A DNA stretch of 64,000 nt, from contig JACVTC010000003.1 in assembly GCA_016946835.1 (NCBI GenBank), forward strand, positions 335,501-399,500, written 5' to 3'. The stretch is from Neocallimastix lanati (nom. inval.). Lineage: Eukaryota > Neocallimastigomycota > Neocallimastigomycetes > Neocallimastigales > Neocallimastigaceae. The notes under the pieces were generated by a model, which saw nothing but the letters and a program-made list of their open reading frames with translations, had not been told where the DNA came from and did no database searches. Position numbers and translations under genes: made by a program. Of this stretch, positions 52,338-62,974 are shown piece by piece. Position 1 is the stretch's first letter. Each line of letters starts with the position of its first letter.

Positions 52338-52670
52338 TTACCAGACTCATACCATACCATTTATCATATTGGGACACTTGTGCAAGACTTTTGAATAAAA
52401 TTACCAGATTACGTGAGAAATCCATAATATTATTTGGAATTAAATTTTAACCAGTAAGATACTATATTATAATATTCAGTTTACTCGACGGCACCACTAC
52501 AATTGGAGAGAGCCAGTTCGACTTTACATACAATATTATAATAGAAATATCTTTTTATTAGAACATCTATTTCAAATATCATTATTTAAAATATTCAAAA
52601 GTAAATAATAAGTTACAAATTGAACGAAGTTGAAGATTTAATTCAAAAATTCGAAAACCTTGATTTAGAA

Positions 52671-55600
52671 ATGAACCAAGCAAATAATCAAGGCTTCTTA
52701 AGAAACACTCAGAAAACAGTAAATGATCCACCACTGTTTTCTGGTATCAAGAGGGAATTCGACGGGTTCCTAACCAGAGCCGAAATTGCTATGGAATCCA
52801 ACCCACATGGAATTAATAATGACATCGCAAAAGTCAAATTCATAATTTCTTATTTAATTGGAGAACCTTTAGACTGGGCTTCGTCTTTGAGACGCAACAA
52901 TGACGAAATTTTGAATTCCTATGAAAATTTCATTAATGAACTTAGAGCTCGTTATGGTGAAGAAGAAGTTAATACTGTAATTGCTAATGGGAAACTTTGT
53001 TCAATCCGTCAACATAAGTTTGGCCGCGTTAACGATTACATTAATGAATTCAATAAAGTTGCAAGAAACTCAGACTTCAACGAGTCTGCAAAAATATACA
53101 TGTTTATCAAAGGATTACATTATAAAATGAGAGAACATCTTGCCGTGGTCAATCCGAACCCAAACAATTTAAGAGCTTTGTTTACTGACGTTATTAGCAT
53201 TGAGAGTTTAACCAAAAGACACAGTATTAATGAATTTTATTTTCATCAATACAATCACCGAAACAACGCTAGTTCCAGTACACAACTCACTAATAATGAT
53301 CCCATGGAAGTTGACCTCTATCGAATCAAGAGAGGTCAAAGGAATACCAACTATTTCCCATCCAACAAGAAATTGTACCAGGAGAATGTTAACTCTAAGG
53401 AAGAAGAAAGAAGAAAAGGTCTTTGCTACTATTGTAAGCAACCAGGGCATCTTAAATTTAATTGCCCGAACAAGAAGAGGCCCGCTACAGTTAAAATGAT
53501 CAACAAGAAAGAAAGAAATGATAATATTGCATCTACTAGCTTAAGAAGAATCAGAAGAATCAACAGCCAAGAAGATATTTTGAAAGTCAGAAAAATTGTT
53601 GAAGAGCAAAACTCACTCTTGACCAAGAAAAGTAACATTATTGATTTTTATATCAAAACAAACGATACAGAAGAAGTAAAGGCAAGAGTTTTGATTGATT
53701 CTGGATCAGATCTTAACTTTATTCACCCAGAATTTGCGAAGGCTTTTGGAATCAAAACCCAACAAATTGAAGAACCATTCCGTGTTACTGGTCTTGGTTA
53801 CGGAATATCAACAGTTAAAAAGGAAACGGAGAAGTGCATTTTACGTTTAAAAAATCACTTAGAAATCATTCAATTGTATGTACTCAGAATTCCTGATGTT
53901 GATATTATTTTAGGTCTACCTTGGATTGAGAAGCATTCGCCTTATAATTACCACGACGCAAAGAAGATCTCCTTTGGCTCAGGATTTTGCGCTAGACACT
54001 GTAATAACGGTAAAAGAAAAAGAAAGAACAAGATCAAGAACAAGAAAAAGAACAAAGGAAAAGAATCTGCTACCGACTTGGAAGAAAATAAAATTATTGA
54101 AGACTCAAGAAAAAGAAAATCTTTCTTTGAATCCGATTCCGAATCTGATTCTGAAGAAGAAATTTCTATTCGTGGCCGCCGAACTCGTATTAGAACTTGT
54201 ACTGAATTTATTAATAGTGATAGCGATAGTGATATTAATGATACTTTTATGTTAGATAATTTTAGTGATAGCATTACTGATAGCGATAATTTTAGTGATA
54301 GTGATGATATTATTGTTATGAATTGTGATAGTAAAATTAGTAAAAATAGTTTAAAGATCTTAAAGAAAATTTGTGAATCAAGTAAATGTAAGAAATTAAA
54401 TGTAATTGAAAAATGTAATAATGAAAATAATAATTTAAATAAAGATGATGAAAAGGTCGAAGTACCTGAAATCTATTTGATGTTTAAAGAAGTGTTTAAT
54501 GAAAATAATTGTAATGTGTTACCTCCGCATCGTAATTATGATTGTGAGATTAAATTAAAAGATAATTGTAGTTTATTTTATGGACCGTTGTATCCTTTAA
54601 CTGAGACGGAGAGAGAAGAATTAAAGAAATATTTAGAAGAAAATTTAAAAAAGGGTTTTATTAGAAAATCTTCTTCTCCCGCTGGAGCACCTATTTTATT
54701 TGTTAGAAAAAAGGATGGTACATATAGATTAGTTATTGATTATAGAAAATTAAATGAAATGACCATCCGTAACTCTTACCCTCTTCCTTTAATTAGTGAA
54801 TTGTTGGATAGAGTTAAAGGTGCTAAATATTTTACTAAGTTAGATTTAAAATCTGCCTATAACTTAGTAAGAATTAAAGAAGGTGACGAGTACAAAACTG
54901 CCTTTCGCACAAGATATGGGCACTTTGAATATCTCGTTATGCCTTTTGGGCTTAAGAATGCCCCTGCTACATTCCAACATTTTATAAATGATGTTCTCAG
55001 TGATTACTTAGATGATTTTGTAATCTCTTATATTGATGACATTTTAATTTATTCTAATACTTTAGAAGAACATCATGTACATGTCAAGAAAGTTTTAAGA
55101 AAATTGTTAGAGAATCATTTAGTTGTTAAATTAGAAAAGTGTGAATTTGATGTAACTGAAACTACTTTTCTTGGTTATGTTTTATCAAGAGATGGAATTA
55201 AAATGGATAAAGAAAAAGTTAAAGCAATTTTAGATTGGCCTGTTCCAACAAACGTTAAAGAAATTCAATCGTTTATTGGACTTTGTAATTATTACAGAAT
55301 TTTTATTAAAGACTTTGCGAAAATTGCAAATCCTCTCCACAAATTAACTAGAAAAAATGTTCCTTTTAATTGGAGTTCTGAACAACAAAAAGCGTTTGAT
55401 ACTTTAAAAGAATTATTTACTACTGCTCCTATTTTGAAACATCCTGATAGCAACAAACAATTCATTGTTGAAACTGATGCTAGTAATTTTGCTGTTGGTG
55501 CAATTCTTTCTCAGGAATTTGATGGGCATTTGCATCCAATTGCTTTTATTTCTACTAGCTTAACTAAATCCCAAAGAAATTACCCTATCTATGACAAAGA

Positions 55601-57440
55601 ACTTCTTGCTATTAAAGTTGCATTGGAAGGATGGAGACATTACTTAGAAGGAGCTCGCCATCAGTTTATTATTTATACTGATCATAAGAATTTAACTTTC
55701 CCTCGAAAACCTGAACTTCTTTCCCAACGCCAAATTCGTTGGTATGAATTCTTATCTAGATTTGATTTTAAACTAATTTACAGAGCTGGTAAAAAGTCAG
55801 GTAAACCAGATATTTTATCAAGACGTAGTGATCATTTATTTGCTAGTGTTCGTCCTATTTCATGCGTTATTAATTCATGTAGTTTTAAGAATGATTCTTT
55901 AATCTCCTCTATTCATGATTCTCTAGCTAATGATGAATTCTATTGCAAAATAACTGAATTTCTTAAAAATGATAATTCAAAAGATCCCCCTTTTAGTAAA
56001 ATCGATAAATTTTCTCTTGACAAAAATGGTTATTTACTTTTTGAAAATTTAATTTATGTTCCCAATAAAATTAGAATAAGAGTTTTAGAACTCCATCATG
56101 ACTCTATTTCTGCTGGTCATTTTGGAATTAATAAAACTATTGAACTTATTTCTCGTAATTTCTGGTGGCCTAAATTACAAAAAGATGTTAAAATGTTTAT
56201 TAAATCTTGTGAAATTTGTTCAAAATCCAAAATCCCAAGACATAAGCCATATGGTTTACTTTCTCCACTTTATACACCAAATAGAGCCTGGTCTGCTATC
56301 TCTATGGATTTTATTGTTGAACTTCCGAAATCCAAAGATATGACCACTATAATGGTTGTTGTGGATCGCTTAACTAAAATGGCTCATTTTATACCATTTA
56401 GATGTCTTCCTACTGCTTCTATTGCTGCTGATTCTTTCATTGCTAATATTTTTAAACTTCATGGTTTCCCCGATTCTATTATTTCTGATCGTGGTTCTCA
56501 ATTTACCTCTGATTTTTGGAATCGTCTTTGCTCTCTTTTAAATATTAAGCATTCTTTTTCTACTGCTAATCACCCGCAGACTGATGGTCAAACGGAGAGG
56601 GTGAACTCGATATTGGAACAATATCTTCGTTGTTTCATTAACGAAAAACAAAATAATTGGTTTGATTTATTACCTTTTGCAGAATTTTCTTATAACAATA
56701 CTTTACAACAATCAATAAATCAATCACCATTTTTTGCAAATTATGGATTTAATCCAAAGTTTAATCCTGAGATTCCTTCAAACGAGAATCCACATAGAGC
56801 TGAAAAAAGAATATTGAATATTAACGAAAACATAAAGTTTTTAAAAGAAAATTTAGAACAAGCGAAAAAGACTTATAAAAAATATGCAGATTTAAAAAGA
56901 ATAGATTCTCCTGATTTTAAAGTAGGAAATAAAGTTTATCTTTTAAAGGGTAATACAACAAAGAAAAATAAAAAATTATCTGATCAACTAATAGGACCCT
57001 TTGAAATCATTAGAAAAGTTAGTGATTTAGCGTATGAACTTAAACTTCCTAATAATATGCGCTGTCACCCTGTATTCCATGTTTCGCTCCTCGAACCTTA
57101 CCATGAAAATGAATTCCCAAACAGAAGAAATACTCGTAGAAGAAATATTAATCTTACTACGGATACAATTAATAGAAGTCCTGAAAGAATAATTAAAATG
57201 AAAACTTTTAACAATAAAAATCGTTACTTGATTAAATGGAAAGGATGCGATTCTAATGAAAATACTTGGATCGATGAAGATCAAATTTTTGATAAACAAT
57301 TAATACAAGAATACTATAGAAAAGAAAAGAAGAATAAATCTTCGAATATTAACAATGAATTTTGCCAACTACCTGAAGATTCGAACGAGTACTATGTTAG
57401 GCATAAATATCAACCTTTTGTGATCGATCTTCCTTCCTAA
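52671..57440 (+). CDS. Gypsy B gag-pol polyprotein with chromodomain
   Basis: About 1589 residues from the first ATG; the open frame reaches back to 52620 without another ATG. Order: capsid; CCHC knuckle (CYYCKQPGHLKFNC) near 251; protease (LIDSGSDLNF) near 339; Arg/Lys-rich and Asp/Ser-rich linker at about 440-570; reverse transcriptase about 660-845 (YIDDILIYS near 786); RNase H about 925-1055; integrase with HHCC and catalytic core about 1135-1375; chromodomain about 1500-1555 (YLIKWKGC, ENTWIDE). Chromodomains of this class are known to steer integration toward particular chromatin. A single uninterrupted frame is typical of Tf1-like chromoviruses. Confidence 0.95.
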   Translation: MNQANNQGFLRNTQKTVNDPPLFSGIKREFDGFLTRAEIAMESNPHGINNDIAKVKFIISYLIGEPLDWASSLRRNNDEILNSYENFINELRARYGEEEVNTVIANGKLCSIRQHKFGRVNDYINEFNKVARNSDFNESAKIYMFIKGLHYKMREHLAVVNPNPNNLRALFTDVISIESLTKRHSINEFYFHQYNHRNNASSSTQLTNNDPMEVDLYRIKRGQRNTNYFPSNKKLYQENVNSKEEERRKGLCYYCKQPGHLKFNCPNKKRPATVKMINKKERNDNIASTSLRRIRRINSQEDILKVRKIVEEQNSLLTKKSNIIDFYIKTNDTEEVKARVLIDSGSDLNFIHPEFAKAFGIKTQQIEEPFRVTGLGYGISTVKKETEKCILRLKNHLEIIQLYVLRIPDVDIILGLPWIEKHSPYNYHDAKKISFGSGFCARHCNNGKRKRKNKIKNKKKNKGKESATDLEENKIIEDSRKRKSFFESDSESDSEEEISIRGRRTRIRTCTEFINSDSDSDINDTFMLDNFSDSITDSDNFSDSDDIIVMNCDSKISKNSLKILKKICESSKCKKLNVIEKCNNENNNLNKDDEKVEVPEIYLMFKEVFNENNCNVLPPHRNYDCEIKLKDNCSLFYGPLYPLTETEREELKKYLEENLKKGFIRKSSSPAGAPILFVRKKDGTYRLVIDYRKLNEMTIRNSYPLPLISELLDRVKGAKYFTKLDLKSAYNLVRIKEGDEYKTAFRTRYGHFEYLVMPFGLKNAPATFQHFINDVLSDYLDDFVISYIDDILIYSNTLEEHHVHVKKVLRKLLENHLVVKLEKCEFDVTETTFLGYVLSRDGIKMDKEKVKAILDWPVPTNVKEIQSFIGLCNYYRIFIKDFAKIANPLHKLTRKNVPFNWSSEQQKAFDTLKELFTTAPILKHPDSNKQFIVETDASNFAVGAILSQEFDGHLHPIAFISTSLTKSQRNYPIYDKELLAIKVALEGWRHYLEGARHQFIIYTDHKNLTFPRKPELLSQRQIRWYEFLSRFDFKLIYRAGKKSGKPDILSRRSDHLFASVRPISCVINSCSFKNDSLISSIHDSLANDEFYCKITEFLKNDNSKDPPFSKIDKFSLDKNGYLLFENLIYVPNKIRIRVLELHHDSISAGHFGINKTIELISRNFWWPKLQKDVKMFIKSCEICSKSKIPRHKPYGLLSPLYTPNRAWSAISMDFIVELPKSKDMTTIMVVVDRLTKMAHFIPFRCLPTASIAADSFIANIFKLHGFPDSIISDRGSQFTSDFWNRLCSLLNIKHSFSTANHPQTDGQTERVNSILEQYLRCFINEKQNNWFDLLPFAEFSYNNTLQQSINQSPFFANYGFNPKFNPEIPSNENPHRAEKRILNINENIKFLKENLEQAKKTYKKYADLKRIDSPDFKVGNKVYLLKGNTTKKNKKLSDQLIGPFEIIRKVSDLAYELKLPNNMRCHPVFHVSLLEPYHENEFPNRRNTRRRNINLTTDTINRSPERIIKMKTFNNKNRYLIKWKGCDSNENTWIDEDQIFDKQLIQEYYRKEKKNKSSNINNEFCQLPEDSNEYYVRHKYQPFVIDLPS

Positions 57441-57477
57441 AGTTAATCTCGCAGGAGCTCGACTTAAAGGGCGAGAT

Positions 57478-58249
57478 TGTAAAGATATTATTAATATCTT
57501 TAAATAATTTTAATTAAATTTAATCATAAATTTAAGTAAAATTAAAATAAATTTATTTGAAATCACGTGTATAAAATTATTGAAAATATTTTTAACATAA
57601 TTTCGATTTTTTTCCCAATCATACTAATAAATTAAAAATTTCTCTTGTGAAACTAGTATTTGAAAATCATTTCTTTTTATGTAATTTAATTTAAATAATA
57701 AGAGTTAAGGTTTTTCACAAGATAAATTAACAACATGAAACTATGCAATTAGTCATGTTGAAACTTACGGCATTTTATGCTAAATTTATATTAAATAATT
57801 ATGACAACTTTTATATTATTTTTAAATAGAAAATATATAATAAATTTACTAATAATATTTAAATAATAAATAAATAATAAATGAACTCAATTAGAATTGA
57901 TTATATTTATTTTAGTTATTAATTATAATTCTCTTTATTTAGTAATAGTTAATTATTTATTATTAGTTTAGGTTAGTACTGTTTTAAATAAATAGCTAGA
58001 TAATATAATTCAATAGGAATTATATATTATAAATGCAATAAGATAAAAATATAAATAGTTATCAAATTTCATGTATTTTAATCGATGTAATTGTTATTAA
58101 CGATTTCTTGTTAATAACACTTTAAAATAAATAAAGATTTTAATATTTAAAAAATTAATAAAACTTGTTCTTTAAAACTATTATTTTGTGTTTTAGTGTT
58201 ATTATTGAAGTGTTGATTTATAATCTATTTTTTTTATCAAAACTTTATA
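57478..58249 (+). repeat. Gypsy B 3' LTR
   Basis: 772 bp, same length and apparently same sequence as the 5' LTR. Confidence 0.95.
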
Positions 58250-59042
58250 GTATGGTTCATATAATTTTAGGAATATAATAATAATTAACACAAATAATAA
58301 AATTACAATAATAAAAAAAAAAATAATTTGTTTTAAAATCAATATTTATTTATTTATTTAAATTTATAAAAGAAAAATAATAATATATTTATTTATTTAA
58401 TAAAAAGAAAGTTATTGATTATATTTTATTTCACTAAAATTACATGTATTTATATTTTTTTATCAAATTAAAATTTGTAAAGCCTAACTATTTTTTTAAT
58501 AAACTAATTACTAATTATTTTTATAAATAAAACATTTAAATTGAAATTGAATTATTATTTTAGTTAATAATATTATTGTTATAAATAGTAGTTATATATT
58601 ATTGAATTATTAATTATTTAATAATAGTTTAATACTAATATATATAAAATAAAAATAAAGAGATTATACAGAATATTTTATTGTGGTTTAGTTAAATTTA
58701 GTAATTAAAAATAAATTTAAATTGATAACAAAATTTTAATAACTAATTAAATAGATTTGATTATTTTCAATATAACATAATACAAAAGAAATATAATATT
58801 AATATATTAAGTGGGCAAGGACAATATTCTTGGCTAAAGATTTTTAATACGTTATAATGGAATCGGATCGATAATTCAAAAAGGAATTATAAGTTAATTA
58901 GTGATTTATTAACTTAAGATTTCTATTTAGTAATATTTGAAGAATATTGGAAAGTTCCAATTATATAGAATAGAATAATCTATAAGGTTAGAATAATTTA
59001 TATTATTCTAGCACAATTAGTATTATTTGTTCATTCTGTATT

Positions 59043-59158
59043 ATTTATCACGGGGGTTCCCCCAAATGGCTCGCTGGTCGAGCTGTGAGGCGACTGCACA
59101 ACGATACCGACGACACCGGATCGGATCCGCGGGTTGTCGTCTCACTCCTTTTTTTGAA
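59043..59158 (+). other. GC-rich island at the right end of the Copia pol insert; candidate Pol III/SINE-like unit
   Basis: About 105 bases of roughly 60 percent GC in surroundings that are mostly A/T. On the plus strand TGGCTCGCTGG resembles an A box and GGATCGGATCC resembles a B box (two mismatches to GGTTCGAATCC). A T7 run at about 59149-59155 could terminate Pol III. The stretch GACGACA...TGTCGTC at about 59109-59141 forms a strong hairpin. It does not fold as a normal tRNA. It may be the right end of the insert that begins at 41318, or a separate SINE-like element. Confidence 0.4.
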
Positions 59159-59364
59159 AATTTCGAAGTATTAATTGTGGCTTGATTTTAATTTTCCTAT
59201 TTTGATTAATGTTTTCAGGCATATGTAAATTATTTGAATTTTTGGCTTGAACTTTAATAATTATCTTTTTATTATTTTTATTTGACTGTTTTGCATTAGA
59301 TATATTCTTTGAATTATTTTGATAATTAATTAGTATATTAGAATTATTTATTGATTTTAAATTA

Positions 59365-61845
59365 TTATTTGTAATTATTTATTGATTTTAAATTATTATT
59401 TGTATTGGAATTATTATTTGAGGAGTTATTATCATTATTTGAAAATATATTTGATTTTATATTTTTGTAAATTTCTGATAAAAGTTCTTCATTGTTATAT
59501 TTATTTTTAATAAAATCTTTTAAATTTTTCGTTGCCTGTTTTAATTGTTTATTAACAATTTTATTATCATTAAATTTATTATTTTTACAATCACTAATAA
59601 TACCATTATGCTTTAAATTATATTGTTTAATATCTGATTTCATTTTATTGACAATATTTGAGTCATTGTTAAATATATATTTTATTTTATTTAAATTATT
59701 CGTTAAATTGTGATTCGAGATATTTGATTTAATTGTTGAATTATTTGAATTCTTATATGAATTATTGTTTGAGTTACTATTTGAAATAATATTTGAAGTA
59801 TTATTTGATTTATTATTTGAGATATTGTTTGAATTATTATTTGAAATTATATTTGAATTATTACTTGGAATATTATTTGATTTATTAGTAGAAATATTTG
59901 ATTCATAATTGTCGTTGTAAATTTTGTTATTATTTAATGAGTTATTATTATCATTGTTTTGAGAATACTCATGAGAATCTTCACTTGAATAGTTACTGTC
60001 GTTGAAATTTGAAGTATTATTATTATTGAAATTTTGTTGAATTAAGAGTACATTTTGATTGTTGTTACTTTGGTGATGAACATTTGAATTATTTTCATTT
60101 GATTCATATTCTAAATCTTCGTCTTCATCTTCTTCTGTGTTAAGTTCTTCAGGTGTGTAATTTTCTTTATAATTTGTTTTGTTATTAAAATTAAAGTTAC
60201 CAGGGATATCTTCTTCGAATACGGCATCACGAACAATATGAGTTTTGCAATCATTAGTTCCGAAAATAACATATCCTGGAGAATGTTCATCATATCCTAA
60301 GAAAATTCCGGGTAATGTGTTATTATCAAATTTTGAGTTTTTAAGGGAAGCGTCTACATAGTAGTATGCTCTGCATCCAAAAACACGAAGATTGTCAATA
60401 TTCACTTCTTTATGGTAGTATAATTCATCAGGAATTTTAAACTTTATTGCAGTTCTTGGAGTCATGTTGTATATTTTAACTGCGGTTCTTACAGCATCTT
60501 CCCAGAAATGGTAGCTTAATTTTGCTTGATTTAATAATGCTTTTGTAGCATTTATTATTGTTCCATTTAATCTTTCAGCTCTTCCATTGCTTTGTGGGTT
60601 TCTTGGAACGATAAGATTTCTTTGTATACCTGCTTTGTTGCAGATATCTATGAATTTTCTTGATGTATATTCTTTTCCATTGTCACTTTGTATTTTTGTT
60701 ATTGTTAAATTTGATTCATTTGTCACCATACGTATGAAATTTTCAAAAATTTCTGGAACTTCGGATTTTCTTTTTAGTAGATATATCCAACTTTTTCTTG
60801 TGAAATCATCAAGGAAAGTTAAAATATATTTGAAATTATTCCTTGATTCTTTAAGAGGTCCAATAATGTCCGAGTGGATTAGTTCCAATGGCCTTGTACT
60901 TCTTGCGTTTAAAGTTTTTCTAAAAGGTTCTTTTTTCAGCTTTGATATTTTGCAGCCAATACATAGAGTTTTGTTAATTGTGTGTCCATTTAGGAATTTA
61001 ATAAGATTATTGTTATAGAAATGGCACAGTCTTTTATGCCATATACTTAAGGAGTATTGGTCTAGATTGCTACTTTGTAAACTGTATATTGTTTTATAAT
61101 TTCCTTGTTTATTATTAACGTAAATATTACAAATTTTGATTGAGTTTTCTTTTTCTATGCATAAAAGTTGACCATTTAGTTTTGCTAATCTAAAGTATGC
61201 ATTGTTATCAATAATGATAACATCAGCTAAGTATTGTCTTTTAAGATTGTTAAATGATATTAATGTTTTATTTTCATTAATATCTTCTGAATATAATACA
61301 TTTTTTATTATGAAGTAAATATTATTGATGTATCCCGTAAGATCTCCAATTTTTGAAACTTGTACTATTTCTTTTTCCTTTGTTGGTAGTATCATATTAG
61401 TATGATAATCTCTAACATTACATAGATTTTTTAATGATCCCGTGATATTTGAAGATGCTCCAGAATCTATGGATATTACATATCCATTATTATAATCTGG
61501 ATGACATTTATGATTGTTAATGAATTCATATATAGTTTTTCTATTTAAGTCGTTTGTAATTATGTTTGGAATCATAGGTGGAAGTGGACTATCATGAGGT
61601 TTTACTAATTTATTTTTACCAATAAGGTTTAATTTTAGATTATTATTATTTTCTATGTTATTGATTATTATATCACGTGATTCCATACTTTTATTTGATA
61701 TATTTGATTTATGTTCATCATGAATTGATTCATTTGAAATATTATAGTTGATTGGATTTGGTTTAGGTTTGTTATAGTCCCCTAAATAATTGATTATTAA
61801 ATCATTTGATTCATAAGAGTTATTCATTGGTGGTTCAGGAGACAT
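59365..61845 (-). CDS. Copia pol, N-terminal part: protease, pre-integrase, integrase
   Basis: 826 residues. The aspartic protease motif (ISIDSGASS) is near residue 127. A GAG-pre-integrase knuckle (WHKRLCHF followed by CIGCKISK) lies at about 265-300, and an integrase core (HSDIIGP, LDDFTRKSW, SDNGKEY, NPQSNGRAERLN) at about 315-440. The last 250 residues are an Asn/Ser/Asp-rich linker. The remainder of pol lies on the other side of the inserted DNA. Confidence 0.88.
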   Translation of the reverse strand: MSPEPPMNNSYESNDLIINYLGDYNKPKPNPINYNISNESIHDEHKSNISNKSMESRDIIINNIENNNNLKLNLIGKNKLVKPHDSPLPPMIPNIITNDLNRKTIYEFINNHKCHPDYNNGYVISIDSGASSNITGSLKNLCNVRDYHTNMILPTKEKEIVQVSKIGDLTGYINNIYFIIKNVLYSEDINENKTLISFNNLKRQYLADVIIIDNNAYFRLAKLNGQLLCIEKENSIKICNIYVNNKQGNYKTIYSLQSSNLDQYSLSIWHKRLCHFYNNNLIKFLNGHTINKTLCIGCKISKLKKEPFRKTLNARSTRPLELIHSDIIGPLKESRNNFKYILTFLDDFTRKSWIYLLKRKSEVPEIFENFIRMVTNESNLTITKIQSDNGKEYTSRKFIDICNKAGIQRNLIVPRNPQSNGRAERLNGTIINATKALLNQAKLSYHFWEDAVRTAVKIYNMTPRTAIKFKIPDELYYHKEVNIDNLRVFGCRAYYYVDASLKNSKFDNNTLPGIFLGYDEHSPGYVIFGTNDCKTHIVRDAVFEEDIPGNFNFNNKTNYKENYTPEELNTEEDEDEDLEYESNENNSNVHHQSNNNQNVLLIQQNFNNNNTSNFNDSNYSSEDSHEYSQNNDNNNSLNNNKIYNDNYESNISTNKSNNIPSNNSNIISNNNSNNISNNKSNNTSNIISNSNSNNNSYKNSNNSTIKSNISNHNLTNNLNKIKYIFNNDSNIVNKMKSDIKQYNLKHNGIISDCKNNKFNDNKIVNKQLKQATKNLKDFIKNKYNNEELLSEIYKNIKSNIFSNNDNNSSNNNSNTNNNLKSINNYK

Positions 61846-61869
61846 GTCATATGGATTTTCTCCATCTAG

Positions 61870-62904
61870 TCAGATATTCTTTTCATAGGTTTCTTGAGAT
61901 TCATCATAGTCACTGAGGGCATCAATGATTTCTAGGTTGTTGATTGTATCTTTGGCTAGGTTAATGTTGCTAAACTTTCTTGCTATTTCTTTAATTTTAT
62001 TATTAGGATTCCTTGCATTAAAGTAGCAATTTCTTGTGAAATGGTCATGTTTGTCACAGATTGAACAGTACTTTTCGTTATTTCTTTTGGTTTTGTTTCT
62101 GTTATTTTTATTGTTTTTCTGGTTTCTTCTTCTCCGGTTATTACTGTTATAGTTATTATTATAATTATTGTTATTGTTATTATAATTATTGTGATTATTA
62201 TTCCTAGAATTATTTTGGGAATGATTGTGATTCGCATTTTTTATAAAAGAAACTTCTTCCACTGGCTTTGGGTCTTCCGCATTTAAAGTTCTTTTGGCTA
62301 TGGTTCTGATTTCGTTTGCAATCTCTTGAAGATTGTCTTTATAATTGAATTTAACATAGTTTTTATATTCCCCTGGGAGTCCCTTCAGGAGTAATTTGAA
62401 TTTTTCATCTTCGTCTATTGTTTTTCCTAATTCTTTGAGTAGATTACAAAGATGTTCGAATTCTGTAGTAAATTTGATTACTTCTTTGTCCGTTTTGGCT
62501 CTTAGATTTTTTAAACGGTCGTATAAATCTGGAACTTTGTTGATATTTATTATATTATATTCGCTTTCCAGATATTTATACATTTCGTAGGCCGATTTTA
62601 ATCGAAGGCCTATCAACGTGGCTTTGGTTTCTTTGGAAACCGAGCATAAGATTTGTTGGCGAGCTCTACCGTCCTTTTCTTTAATTAGAGAAATTGAATT
62701 TTCAATATTCTTCTTATCTTCTTTTTTAGATTTGAGTTTATCATATACCTCATTTAATTCTTCGTTGGCGTCGAATTGGATGTATTTGTCTATGTGATTT
62801 ATTTCGAGATTTGTTCTCAATTCGTACGCCCAAATGTCAAAGTTCTCTTCATTTAATATCTCTCTTGGAGTTGAAGATGAATCTAAATTGTTAGAAGTAT
62901 TCAT
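61870..62904 (-). CDS. Copia gag protein
   Basis: 344 residues. The N-terminal half matches Copia capsid proteins in style (a WAYELRTNLE stretch near residue 25, then helical text). Residues about 220-270 are Asn/Arg-rich, followed by a CX2CX4HX4C zinc knuckle (CSICDKHDHFTRNC). It packages element RNA into particles. Part of the element 39017-63285. Confidence 0.88.
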   Translation of the reverse strand: MNTSNNLDSSSTPREILNEENFDIWAYELRTNLEINHIDKYIQFDANEELNEVYDKLKSKKEDKKNIENSISLIKEKDGRARQQILCSVSKETKATLIGLRLKSAYEMYKYLESEYNIININKVPDLYDRLKNLRAKTDKEVIKFTTEFEHLCNLLKELGKTIDEDEKFKLLLKGLPGEYKNYVKFNYKDNLQEIANEIRTIAKRTLNAEDPKPVEEVSFIKNANHNHSQNNSRNNNHNNYNNNNNNYNNNYNSNNRRRRNQKNNKNNRNKTKRNNEKYCSICDKHDHFTRNCYFNARNPNNKIKEIARKFSNINLAKDTINNLEIIDALSDYDESQETYEKNI

Positions 62905-62952
62905 ATTTATAAGAAAGGCGGTTTTAAATAACGGATATATTTTTATAAATAA

Positions 62953-62974
62953 GAGCTAATTGAGACTCTTAATC
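62953..62974 (-). other. Copia primer-binding site matching an internal tRNA-Lys(CTT) segment
   Basis: The plus strand here, ending GAGACTCTTAATC next to the LTR, reads like the D-stem to anticodon-loop part of a eukaryotic tRNA-Lys with anticodon CTT (GAGC, then GACTCTTAATC). Copia-type elements are known to prime from a cleaved half-tRNA rather than the 3' CCA end, and this fits. There is no TGG-type 3'-end site beside the LTR. Confidence 0.65.

Larger units (their letters stand above)
51017..58249 (+). mobile_element. Chromodomain Gypsy retrotransposon B, inserted in the LTR of Gypsy A
   Basis: 7233 bp with 772-bp LTRs at 51017-51788 and 57478-58249 that look identical by eye. The flanking 5-bp duplication GTATG (51012-51016 and 58250-58254) lies inside the Gypsy A LTR. 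A long leader with tandem repeats and a poly(A) tract precedes one continuous gag-pol frame (52671-57440). A purine-rich tract (AAAGGGCGAGAT) touches the right LTR. Looks whole, and is the youngest insertion of the nest since the LTRs are the same and nothing interrupts it. Confidence 0.95.
44777..59042 (-). mobile_element. Ty3/Gypsy LTR retrotransposon A, carrying a nested Gypsy in one LTR
   Basis: The left LTR 44777-45568 (792 bp) and right LTR (51010-51016 plus 58255-59042, about 795 bp) are nearly identical, with a few small differences. The flanking 5-bp duplication reads ATTTA (44772-44776 and 59043-59047), ambiguous by one base. Coding is leftward: gag 49579-50496, pol 45593-49408. A primer-binding site of the TGG type (minus strand, about 50984-51002) lies just inside the right LTR. 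A purine tract (AGCGGGGGCATC on the minus strand) lies beside the left LTR. Gag and pol are in different frames, an arrangement this family commonly uses with frameshifting. Looks whole apart from the later insertion; young. Confidence 0.9.
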
